DNA from: Phaseolus vulgaris
Taxonomy: Eukaryota; Streptophyta; Magnoliopsida; Fabales; Fabaceae
DNA length: 64,000 nt
Direction: 5' to 3'
Assembly (NCBI RefSeq): GCF_000499845.2
Contig: NC_023749.2
Location: 8,414,013-8,478,012, forward strand
The notes under the pieces were generated by a model. That model ran no database searches, was not told where the DNA came from, and saw only the letters and a program-made list of their open reading frames with translations. Made by a program: the position numbers and the translations under genes. Below are positions 37,775 to 50,000 of this stretch, one piece after another. Each line of letters begins with the position of its first letter. The first letter of the stretch is position 1.

Positions 37775-38344
37775 GAGTGAAACTAAACTCACACACAACT
37801 CACCTGAGGTCACAAACGAAGAACCAAGCGCACTCACGACCCTCTCCAAGCTCTCTATGTATGTGCTTTGTGAATAACCGAATTGCCTTTGCTATGCTTT
37901 GTGAGGTTTGTGAGGTTTCTGAGCTTGGTAACCACATATATATTGCTGGAGCTCTTTATTACGCTCATCCACCCTCTCTCACCAACTTGACTATGCATTC
38001 ATTGAGTTTTGAATTTGGTCAAACAGATTCCTGACTTGTTCAGGAATCTCATTTGTTGCTGAAAAGCTTGTTTTCACAAATGCTCATGCATGCTTCACGT
38101 ACAATGCTCACATACGTCCAAAATTAAAGTGAGGGCACAAATGATATTTCACTCCATCCTACGTGACACTCACTCACTCACCCTCTCCTTTCTCTTCACT
38201 TCTCAGAAGACCCTCATTTTGGCCAACTTTCTCCTCAACCTCACCCTCACCCTCACCCATCAACATATTCAAACGGGGGTGACACCCAACATCTGTCTGC
38301 GGCTACAGTGCCACCCCCCCCAATCCAAACAGGGGCTACGAGTA

Positions 38345-38620
38345 TTAATACAAAAAACTTAATCACATTGAAATCCAACATATCATTCTTCATTAAAGCT
38401 TTAAACGAATTTTCCACTAAACAAGTTAAATCTTTAATTACCGAAATAGTCTTAAAAACTTCAATTTTATCATGAAATCTAGCATAATTCCTCATATATC
38501 ATATCATCTAAATAGAAAAAGTTATCACAACAAGATTAATCAATTTAATCAAAGGACAACTAACACTCTTAATAAAAGAAAAAAGATCATCGTTATCAGA
38601 GACATATTAAAAAAAGACAT
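38345..38620 (-). pseudogene. LINE-type RNase H pseudogene, N-terminal part
   Basis: The minus strand reads DDLFSFIKSVSCPLIKLINL, then after a break MRNYARFHDKIEVFK, IKDLTCLVENSFKALMKND and MLDFNVIKFFV, up to the right end of the inverted-repeat element. This is the tether that precedes the RNase H fold in plant LINE-derived proteins. The fold itself resumes at 33120 on the other side of the insertion. Upstream RT sequence was not recognised. Confidence 0.65.
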
Positions 38621-41052
38621 TTCTTAACTAGGTTTAAATACTCTTTATTATGCTAAATAATATATTTAAGAATTAAGATTGTTTTTTTATTTATTTCTTG
38701 AACTCTTAAAGACACATAAAAGATAAAACTAACCTAATTTTTCTAATTATTTTTATTCTCTTCACTCTTTTTACCCCAACTCTTTTTCTTGTTTTATGTG
38801 ATTATTTGTCGTCCACCACAACTTCATTCTTGTCTTGTCACTAAATGTGTATTTGTTGTTGGCATGAAAAATGTAAGATTTATGTTTTCATTTTTCTGAG
38901 TTTTGCATATTCTTTTAAATTCAGTGATCCTTATATTTGTAATATTGTAGAATTTAGAAATAATTTTAGATTATACAATGAGAGAATATACGTGACTTTT
39001 AAATTCAAAACTTTATTCTATATTATATAATTTATAAGTTATTATAGGAATTTATTCTAAATTTTAAAATTCGGAGTGATTTCTAATATATATTCTAGTG
39101 GTTTTACAATGTTATAAAAAGTTTTGTTCATCTTGAACATTTGCAAAGTCCTCTAAGCTTTCCAACCACGCCTTCTAAAATAATAGCCAAATAGAAATGT
39201 TAATATTTATGAAATATATAAAAAAATAGGATGTAAAATTAAATACTCTAATAATAATATTGGGTATGTTTTACCCATCTTAAGATTAGGTCAAATATTT
39301 ATTGACCCAAAAGCTATCAAAGTTGAAATTGTGGGTTGAAGAATTAAATCATATAGCTAAACTCCTTTCCAATGGTTAAATTAAACCTAATGATTTATTG
39401 TTTTCAACAAATTTTGAATACCTAATGAACAAAACACGAGTTGATATTCATTTGACTGTTTGTTTACACGTTTGATGGATCTAAAATATTTTTATCAAAA
39501 CAAATACAAATGGTCGAATAAATTATTTCAAACATAATTATTAACAATTATATTTATCGAATGCATTTTCAAATCTAGAATTACATATTTTTAGTATATA
39601 TTCAATTTTTTAAATATATTTTAAATTAAGTAATCTTGTATGAATCTCAAAATACATTTGGGATTGTATAATTCCAAATATATTTTAAAATTATAATATA
39701 TTTTAAATTTCATAATATAAAAAATTATCATTTTACACAATTTAAATGAGAAAAACTTATTCAACCAATATAAGAGACAACAACAAAGAGATCACACAAT
39801 GTTTCATGGAACAAAATTGTAAGGGCCAATTCTTCCTGCACCAAATTAATTGTGATCTGTACCCATTTTTTTTTTTTAAAATTCCAAATTGCTTTTATTA
39901 CATTTTTTGAATTTTTGCATTTAGAGTAAGAAAAAAGACTTCCAGAATAAAACTGTGGATGATTATATTCAGAAGATCCATCTCAATATGAATATCAGCA
40001 AGATTAAAGATAAAATAGACAATTTTTTTTAAATATATTGGATTTAGATGACAATTGATCTGGTTGGAGAATTAGCCAACTGCAAGAACAAAGGTGCACT
40101 CCTAAAGTCAAGACGGAAAAGATGAAAAAGGAAGAAAATAAGAAGAAAGTGAGATCTTATTTACCTTTACATTAAGGATATACTGGACATTTCCTATCCC
40201 ATAGGATTCAAGTTGAAAACATAGGGGTGAAGAAAAAAAAGTGCCTTCTGTCTATTATCGGTCCACGACGGACAGGGTGGACCTTCGTTCATTACTGATT
40301 TCATCCGCTACGAGCCCTTCGCATTTTTATATTATAGGTTTAGTTGATTTTTTTTTAACATGTAGTTATGTTTTAAGTTGTTTAAATTTGATTTTCGTAA
40401 GTAAATTAAAAAAAAATGAAAAATATTCTTGATATTTTAAATTTATTTAAAAATTAAAACAGTTTTAAAATAGCCTTCTATTTTCTCAAATGGAATATTT
40501 ACAAATTAAAAAACATATATTTATAAAAATTGATGAAGTAAATAATTTTTAAAATAATTTATCCTGAATTTGACCATGAATTATAAAACATAAGTAGAGT
40601 TTTTCCATCACATTTTTTTTAAATTAAGAATTTTGTGTGGATGCTCTCCCTGCATCAGAAATTAGAACCATTGGATTTCTGCAGAACGATTAATCAAGGA
40701 CTGTGATGTCGCAAGATGGTGGCGGAAGGCAAAACTGGACGTAGAGGATCCGAGTGCAACTACACGTCTTAACTAATGAGCACCTAACACCTCGTTGTTT
40801 TTTGTCGTCTACTCAATGATATACTTTATCGAGGGACCGTTTGAAACTTTCCTCTTTCTTGAGAAATTTTGTAACACCGAAATTTCATTTTTAAAAAAGA
40901 GAGGAAACAAAGAAAGGAATAATGATAATAGTTAAATAAAAAAGATTTTCTTAGCGCAACCAAACAGATCTAATTTCTCACTTTCGCTCATTTCGCATTT
41001 TGGCCAACTCACCATTGTTCTCGGGACGAGGCCGCACGCGATAACTATCCGA
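38621..41052. other. Intergenic region upstream of VPS41
   Basis: AT-rich, with no domain-bearing frame on either strand. The last 130 bp (about 40925-41052), with rising GC content, is the likely VPS41 5' UTR. Nothing else could be named; the promoter must lie here, but no TATA box was assigned. Confidence 0.4.
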
Positions 41053-44000
41053 ATGGCTCCGTTTCCGTCTGAGAACGGCGTCGAAGGAGACGACGAGAGA
41101 GAAGAGGAAGACGAAGAGGAAGAAGAAGAGGAAGAAGAAGTGGAAGATGAAGAAGAGGAAGAGGAACCGAGGCTCAAGTACCAGAGAATGGGAGGTAGCA
41201 TACCTTCGCTGCTAGCGAGTGACGCCGCGTCGTGTATTGCCGTCGCCGAACGGATGATCGCTCTCGGCACACACGGCGGCACCGTTCACATCCTTGATTT
41301 TCTCGGGAATCAGGTTAGTTATGTTATCATCTATTCGTTGCGTAATTCGTCGTGGAGAATCTCCCTATTACTGTGTATCTGAGCTGTTATTACTCGAATT
41401 GGAGCTGGTTAGATCAAATTTATGGAGCGAAATATTTTGTGTGATTGAGAGCATGCGTGTGTTGACGTTCTATTGCTAGCAATTGTGGATATTATTTGAC
41501 TTATGCTAGTAGTGTGCGCTTTGAGATTTCGCATAGCCGCTATTTTGTGATTGAGAATTTCGCAATTTCCGTGAGTTAGACCTGTTACTCGAATTCGAAC
41601 TGGCTAGATCAAATTTACGGAACGGAACAATCTGTATTATTGAGCTTCGTTCGTTCATACTCTCTTCAAATGTATGATAAGGATTATGGATATAATTTGG
41701 TTTATGCTGACTCTGCGCTTTGAGATTTCATGTAGCCGCTGTCGTCAACTGTTATTTACTCAAATTGGAGCTGGCTTGATTATATTTATGGAAAGAAATA
41801 ATTCGTGCGATTGTTAAGTTGTTTTCGTGATATTATCTTCAAAATCATATTATGCTTGGGTTTATGGATGTATTTTGGTTTATGTTGACACTGCGCTTTG
41901 AAATTTTTTGTCTAGCGGCTGTTGGCTCATGAGTCATGGTCAATTGCTTGCGTGTTGTGTTATTTATAGGAATCCGTTTCTAATTGAGTTACCTTGTTAT
42001 AGGTTAAGGAATACTCTGCACATGCTTCTGTTGTCAACGACCTTAGTTTTGACACAGAAGGTGAATATATTGGAAGCTGTTCTGATGACGGATCAGTTGT
42101 GATAAACAGCCTTTTCACTGATGAGAAATTAAAGTTTGAGTACCATCGGCCAATGAAGGCAGTTGCGTTGGATCCAGATTATGCAAGGAAAATGTCCAGG
42201 AGATTTGTTGCTGGTGGTTTGGCTGGTCATTTATATTTAAATTCAAAGAAATGGTTGGGCTACCGCGATCAGGTTTGTCAGAATGTTTTAGTACTTGGGA
42301 TTTCTCTTCTCTACTCTACAGTAATTTCTGTTTGTTAACGTTACAACGACCCCACTCTACCATCTCCCAAAGGTTTTGCACTCTGCTGAAGGTTCAATAC
42401 ATGCTGTGAAATGGAGAGCAAGTCTTGTTGCTTGGGCAAATGATGCAGGAGTGAAGGTTTATGATACTGCCAATGACCAGCGTGTTACATTTATTGAAAA
42501 ACCACGAGGAAGCCCACGCCCCGAGCTTTTACTTCCTCACCTGGTCTGGCAGGTTAGTCAAATGATTTAGGCATGCTGTCGAGTTATCTCATTCTTTTCA
42601 TGCAGTCTCTCTCTACTGCTATAATTGAAGGCTTATTCTGTGGCATTGTAATTTGAACTGTGGCAAGACCATTATTTCATATGTTCCTGTGTATCTCTTG
42701 ATAAAACTGTGGAGCTTAATGCCTTCCATCACTTGTAGGATGATACCCTCTTGGTTATTGGATGGGGAACATCTGTCAAAATTGCTTCAATAAGGACAAA
42801 TCACCAAAGGGCAGCGAATGGGTCATTCAGGCAAGTTCCTCTTTCTGGTGTGGTCCAGGTGGACATTGTGGCATCTTTCCAAACCAGCTACTTCATCTCA
42901 GGGCTTGCTCCCTTTGGTGATGCTTTGGTTGTTCTTGCATATATTCCTGGAGAAGAAGATGGAGATAAGGATTTTAGTAGCTCTGCTCATTCACGGCAGG
43001 TATTTATGCTCATTGTTAACAATGAAATGAAATTCTTTAATTTTCATGCTGACCTTCTATCCAGTTGTAAATTCCTCCCTTTGTTTATATGCTACAACTT
43101 GTTTTCTTTGTTCATTCTTCTGTCTTTTACTCAAGTAATGGTAAATTTCTCCAAATATCATAATTTGAAGTATAATTTCCTGGTCGGCATGCTGAAAATT
43201 TTATTTATTTGTTATTACATTTTGTGAAGGATCAAACAATGAATTTGATCATTTGGTACCAGATCAGCACCATGCTGCTTCCTTAGTTAGACATTTTCAT
43301 ATATATTACAGTCAGGCATGTAGCATGCTCATTATTTACTATTTATTGAGGGCACTATTACTTATTGGGGGTGTAGAAAATAATGAACTCAAGCTGCATA
43401 ACAAAATCAGAATGGAAGCAATCAAATTTATATTGTATTTGCCAAAAATAAAGAGTATTTAGTGTATTATAATATGAAGCATCGATACTTCAGTTTGCTT
43501 CACATACTTGATATCGATACTCCTAGATGTTCAATAATTGTTAATGAAGTATCAAAACTTGTGAAACACCAATACCTTTATTTGTTTCGCATATCTTATA
43601 CTGATATTGTTGAAGGTTCCATGGCTTTAAAACATTTATACCTAATAAAACTACATGAAACTGAAACATACAAGTATGTGTAATATAGGAACATAGTCTC
43701 TTTATGAATTATTTAAAGGAAAAAAAAAGAGATAGATATTGTTATCCCTATATGTAATTTGTAAATAATAGGAAGTAATTTATGATGACAATGGTTTGTA
43801 ATTTTTTATTTATTTCAGCAATGCCTAAAAAATGTGTTTTTAATTTGGATCTATAAAATTGCAATTATATTTATTATATTTTATGAATTTTATACATTTT
43901 AAACTATGTATCTTGCACATACCATGTCCTGTTATCTTTAAAATAACTATTGTTGTATTGAATACATATCTCTTACACAGTGATCTATTCAATACATGTG

Positions 44001-47000
44001 TACATTAAAAAAATTGACTTTGTTATGAGCGTGAGTAAAATAATTTTGAACAGGGCAATGCTCAAAGACCAGAAGTAAGAATAGTAACATGGAATAATGA
44101 TGAGCTTTCTACAGATGCTCTGCCAGTACATGGGTTTGAGCATTACAGGGCGAAAGACTATTCTCTTGCACATGCTCCCTTCTCAGGTTAACATTTGGCG
44201 TACTTTGTTTGTGATGTTTTGAAGCATATTCAGCTATGTTGAATATGCTGTATTTAATTCCACCGGATATTAGTATGATATCACTGCCTGCATAGTGGGG
44301 ATTACAGTGGGAGACAAATAACCGACAGAAAATAGGTGACAGTATTCAAGAGATTCTGCACACCCCTACTCTTCACCTTTTTTGTCACCTGTCCATCTTC
44401 TCATCTCTTTTCCTTTTATAGTCATACAGATTAATTTTTCCTCCCCAAATTCCCCTTGGTTGCCTTGCCTCAATGGAAATCCGTTAGCATTTACCATTTT
44501 CTCCATTGGATTGTGTCTCTTGAAATCTTTGACTTCAATCATTCCCTCCCTGAGAGACCTGGATCCTCTGTGATCCTTCCTAATATGCACCTTAGTAACA
44601 TATTGTTTTTCATTCAAATGTAGGTAGCAGTTATGCTGGTGGTCAGTGGGCTGCAGGTGATGAACCACTTTACTATATTGTATCTCTGAAGGATGTAGTT
44701 ATTGCCAAGCCAAGGTTGATTTCAATTTCTATTGTACTGTTTTAAATTTTTTGGATGCGTTTATGTATGACTTGTGACCCTAAAAGTATTGAGAGGGATC
44801 TTGATAAAATGTTTTTGACAAATACATAATATGTGATGTTTCCTTTGTTTATTATGCATTGAAAGATGACAATATTTGTAGTTTAAACTGTTCATCATAT
44901 CCACCCCCAGGAAAGGGGAGGGATTTAGTACGAAAAGAAATATTCTTTTGATAAAAAGTTGTCTTAAACCTCGTCATATCCACTTAGTATGATATATGCT
45001 GTTTTGTGTTTGTTTGTATTTTCTAAGACAAGATATGATGTGCCCTTGAGAATGTTCCAATGCAAATTGCAGTAGCTTGATTTGGGTATCATTGTTGTCA
45101 GTTAATTGGTAGTTGTGTTACGTCGAATATTTCCTATATTATTGTATTTCACTAGATTATAGAATTACAAAATGATAGTCTAAGGAATTTTTGTCACTCA
45201 TTTTAGTATAAAAAATTGATGTCTGAATGCTGGCATCTATCCATGTTATCCTTCACACTTGTACACTTTGCTATTGGAAATTTTAACCTCCCTCCCTTAA
45301 TTGACCCTGCAACACAGGCTGTTGTTATGGTAGTAAGAAGCTATATCATTTAAAATAAAAACATATGGGGTCTGTTATTTATCTAAAAGTTCTTGCTAAA
45401 ACAATATGCTGGAATTTTTTAATACATTTAAAATGGTGTAATTGCACTTTTTACTTCTCAACTTTGTCACTTCCACAAATTTTGCCTCTGAATTTTTTTT
45501 CCGCCCATTGTACCATATGAGTTAAAAAATTAAAAACATTTTACCAATCCATCAATTGGAAAACTACTATGATAGCGTTGCCAATAAAATAAGTGATACA
45601 ATTCCAAGTTGGCGTGATCATGTGCACTAATTCTAAATATAACTACCGTCCACTCTGAACCTTAACACACATCCTAACCAGCCCCACAACCACCCCATCC
45701 CTGCATTCTCAATTCTTCATTGCCACCCAAATCCCTACCTCACCTGGGACTACCCTCCCTTCCTCTACTCCAACCCCAACTTTCTAAAAATGTGGCTCCA
45801 CTCATTCTTCCTCATAAGGGTCTTCAATACCACTTCTCCTTAAACCTTTTGGAGTTCCAAGTTCCCCTTCCACTAACTCCCATTCTCTTTTGATATTTTA
45901 TTTTCCTTTGTGTCTTAACCACTTCAACTAACCCACTTAAAGTCCAAACCTTCCTCATTTGTAACCTCCCCCACCCACCCACACTCTCCTAGCCCAAGTC
46001 CACCGCCCCAGGATTTGACCCATCCACTCTTTTCGTTCACCTCTATCACATAGACACACCCCCTCAACAATATCCCTTCCAAGCACGTTCACCTAAGGCT
46101 CCAATGGAACACGAGAAGAGTCAAAACCCTCAAAGTGCTCATATTTCACCAAAATACCTTACTCCTCCCCCTTTATCACCGCCTCGACCTCGACTCATCA
46201 GGATCCAATTGGTAAAACAATAATTGCTAGTGGCATGTTTCTTACGGCGAGAGGTCGTTCATGTTAAATAATTTCTCAACAGAAACCCTCACATTCCCAT
46301 GCTCCTAAGTCCCACGTGTGGCCCTTGACTCCGTCCATAATAAAATGGCCTCCTTGTGTGCATCGCAAGTTTGTTGAACATAGGTTGTGTCAAGTAGTTG
46401 TTTCCAACCCAAATTAGAACCCACCACTTCAACAATTCTCTTACTTTTTAACTGCTTGAATGCTTCCATCGAACCATCTTTAATTTGTTTGGCAACATGG
46501 CTCCACTCATTCTCGACATTGTTTTGATTCTTCTTATGGTGGTGTGTGTTGAAAATATGAAACGAAAATATATTTTTAGCACTAGGGGGAAGTTGTCGAG
46601 GAAGGAGGGGAGTCAAGGGTGTGGATGGATGGGGATGCTGGAGAGAATGATGGAGGGGGTGAGGTTGATGATGGTAGTGAGGGAGGACATGTTGGCGATG
46701 GCCGCCCATTTTTTGAGATCGTGACCGTGGCTTCTGAAAAATGAAAAGTTAAGTTCAAACAACTAGTTTGGGTTTATGATGTTGTCAATGGTGCAAGGTT
46801 AATGTCCACAACACACAACACTAATACTAGAATTAACATGTGGTGCCATGCTACATAGGCCAACATTAAATTTTCCACTTGTTTAATTGGTCAAGTCATG
46901 AGTTGTTTGCCAATTGACGGATTGGTAATGTATGTTTAATTTTTTAAATTATACAGTACAATGAACGAAAAAAATTGAATGGAAAATTTGCAATAGTACC

Positions 47001-50000
47001 AAAGTTGAGTGATAAAAAGGGCAATTAAGCCTTTAAAATATCATGTTTTTGTTCTAAGTTTTTCTAAAGATCTGAAAAAGTTAAATTAGATAATTTAGAA
47101 AAATTGATGCATTTTAATAATCAGGGATACTGAAGATCATATTGCGTGGCTTCTTCAGCATGGGTGGCATGAAAAAGCATTGGCTGTGGTTGAATCTGGT
47201 CAGGGACGAAGTGAACTGCTTGATGAGGTATTATGTTTTATCATAGTTCAGTCTATAATTTCTAATTGATTGTATGCTATTCAAATTATAAGTGTAAAAT
47301 ATAGAATAAAGGGTACTTGTGTAGGACATCATTGGAATGAAGATGTGCACAATTGTATATATAGGCACTTGTGTATGTTGATTGTATGTTTGTGAAAGCT
47401 CCTCAACTATTTTGTTTTCAAGAAGTTTGTTAAAGTATTATCTTTTGTTTTGCTATCAACAACACTCTATATAGACATTCAAGATGAAATTAAATGAATC
47501 TTGTGATAATTTCCGATATAATTAATGGTGATTGGATTATGTAAAGTAAAATTGTTGACCCGCTGTGCATAGATCTATATGAAACTTGAAATCAACTTGA
47601 TTGGTATTGAAGCATGATTGACCGTTTGCTTTCTTCTCTAATTTCCTCAAGGTTCTATTTTGATGCAATTGGTACTTATGTTTGTTTTGGTTTAGTTATT
47701 TGGAAGTCTTTACTCTTGAGGGTACCTTAACTGCTTTTGGTATCCATTATTGTACTTCCCTTTAATATTAGTTCTTTTGTATAAAAAAACACAGTGGATG
47801 AATGTATTTTATGTGTATATGCTTTGTTACCTTCTAGTTGAATTTGTCCATTTTAGTATTATGAGAAGTTTTTCTTTTTTTCCACTATCTTTGCAGGTGG
47901 GATCTAGGTACCTTGATCATCTGATTGTGGAAAGGAAATACAGTGAAGCGGCATCTTTGTGTCCCAAGTTGCTTCGGCGATCAGCTCCAGCTTGGGAGAG
48001 GTACAACATGTCATTGTTTGTTAGTCTGTTACTATGTTCTGATTTGTAATTGGTCTTCAATGAGCTGCTTTCAACAGATGGGTTTTCCACTTTGCACATC
48101 TTCGTCAACTCCCTGTTTTAGTTCCTTACATGCCTACAGAAAACCCCAGACTACGTGATACTGCTTATGAGGTTAGCTAAAACAAAGTGGTCTCTGTCAC
48201 ACAATTAATGTGTTTGCTCAGTATCTGTAAAGAACTCACTTGATATAAATAATCTTTTATGCTGCTTTTTGGTTCTACAGGTTGCTCTTGTTGCATTGGC
48301 TACAAATTCTTCTTTTCATAAGGATCTCTTGTCCACTGTAAAATCCTGGCCTTCTGTAATTTATTCTGCATTACCTGTAATTTCAGCCATAGAACCTCAG
48401 CTAAATACTTCGTCCATGACTGATTCACTTAAGGAGGTTAGTCTGATTAATTGTACTTGCATTTTTTAATCTGTTAACCATCTATTTATGTTAACATTTT
48501 CTTATTTTGTGCTAGGCATTGGCAGAGTTGTATGTAATCAATGGGCAATATGAGAAGGCCTTCTCTTTGTATGCTGATGTAAGTGTTCAAAGTAATTTTT
48601 CTTTTGTTTAGGCAGCAATACATCCGTTAAATGCTAACGCATGCTTTATACTACAGCATGTCGTCTACTTGTTATTACTGCTAATGGACATTTCTTTTTT
48701 TTTGGTTGACTTTTTCAGCTTATGAAGCCAGAAGTATTTGATTTTATTGATAAACATAACCTACATGATGCAATTCGTGGAAAGGTATAATTATGCTTTG
48801 TAGAAGTTATGGTAATCTTGGAATTCCGTTTTCTCCATAGGTCTGTAGTATTACCTTACCTGACAAATTCATGTTTCATATATCTGCTGGCATTCTATTT
48901 TAATCACCTGAATTGTTTTCTTTACAAGCTTCATTGTAGTATAATAAGGTCTGGGTATCCATGTTTGCCATATCTGATATCTCTTGATATATTGAATGCA
49001 TACAAAGAAGGATTAATGAACAAAGCCAAATTGGTTGAGTAAGAGTTCAATATTCTGACAATTGTTTATAGAGTTGTTGAATTTTCTATTTTAAGCAGTA
49101 TATATGTTCAATTCTGTCTGTATTGGTTTTCATTTCTTTATATAATGATCATTGGACTCCTATTTGTTTAATGTTTATCTGTGCAGGTTGTTCAACTAAT
49201 GATGCTAGATTGCAAGCGTGCAGTTCCTTTGTTGATCCAAAATAGGGACTTAATAAGTCCACCTGAAGCTGTGAAGCAACTTCTAAATGCTGATAATAAG
49301 TGTGATCGTAGATATTTTTTACATTTGTATCTCCATTCATTATTTGAAGTAAATCATCATGCTGGGAAAGATTTCCATGACATGCAGGTAGTTTTGTTTC
49401 TTTCATTTAGCTTTTTACAAGCTTCCTTTGCTTTGAAATCTAAGCAGTAAGTTAATCTCTCTTTAATATTTACAATTACAATTGATGAAAGCCATGTGTC
49501 TGCCATTTTGAGTTCCACTCGGCCATTACTACCTTTGTTTCTCTTATAGAAAATAAAGTAGCAAACTTCATTAAGTGACAACTCTGGTTCTAATTGATTA
49601 TGGTCCAAGACAAATGTACAGGAACAAGGAAACGTTAAATCCAATGATAGGGACTTAGGTAATATTGGGTGTCTAAGTCCCGCATCAAATAACATGAAAT
49701 GTTTGGTGGAGTATTTAAGTGTTTGGTTCTTTCCCCTTAACAACAACTAGCTTTTAAGGGTGACTTCCCTAAGTGTTTGGGTGCATATCAATTGGTATTC
49801 CCAAAAAGGGCTACCTACAGAGGGTTCTAACCAATGAAAGATTTTAAACCAATGAGGAAGTTGAGTGAATTATCACCGAATAAGTGTTTGTAGGGACAAA
49901 TGTTATCCGTCCTCATTTTTACATGTGTATTTGTTCCAAAGTTTATCTAGTGTCTGTCTTGTCAATGAGATAACTCTGAAAGTTTGGAGATCATGTTTTC

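Larger units (their letters stand above)
33128..38331. mobile_element. 5.2-kb terminal-inverted-repeat element carrying two genes
   Basis: The left end has TTTGTTTGGATTAGAGGGTG (33127 onward) and the right end, read in reverse, CTGTTTGGATTGGGG (from about 38332). Both continue into GGGTGAGGG/GAAAGTT-rich subterminal sequence. A second TGTTTGGATTGGGG copy lies at about 33213 on the left. A CTA triplet sits outside each end and could be a 3-bp target duplication, but the exact ends are uncertain. It interrupts an RNase H pseudogene whose halves lie at 32690-33120 and 38345-38620, independent evidence that this is one inserted block. Cargo on the minus strand: a GRF zinc-finger gene and a plant transposon-protein gene. 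Superfamily unknown; ends resemble PIF/Harbinger or Mutator-like elements. Confidence 0.6.

Noticed and set aside
37606..38034. 142-residue open frame over the palindromes
   Set aside because: Its recurrent IIDY and NRL peptides come from translating ATAATCGATTAT in different frames; no domain and no conserved start context.
33128..38331. Element as a standard PIF/Harbinger or CACTA transposon
   Set aside because: TGTTTGGATT ends and a possible CTA triplet are suggestive, but no matching transposase or Myb-like partner was seen and the ends are imprecise, so no superfamily is assigned.
40932..41282. Minus-strand frame with a long serine run
   Set aside because: It is the antisense of the VPS41 acidic tract in exon 1.
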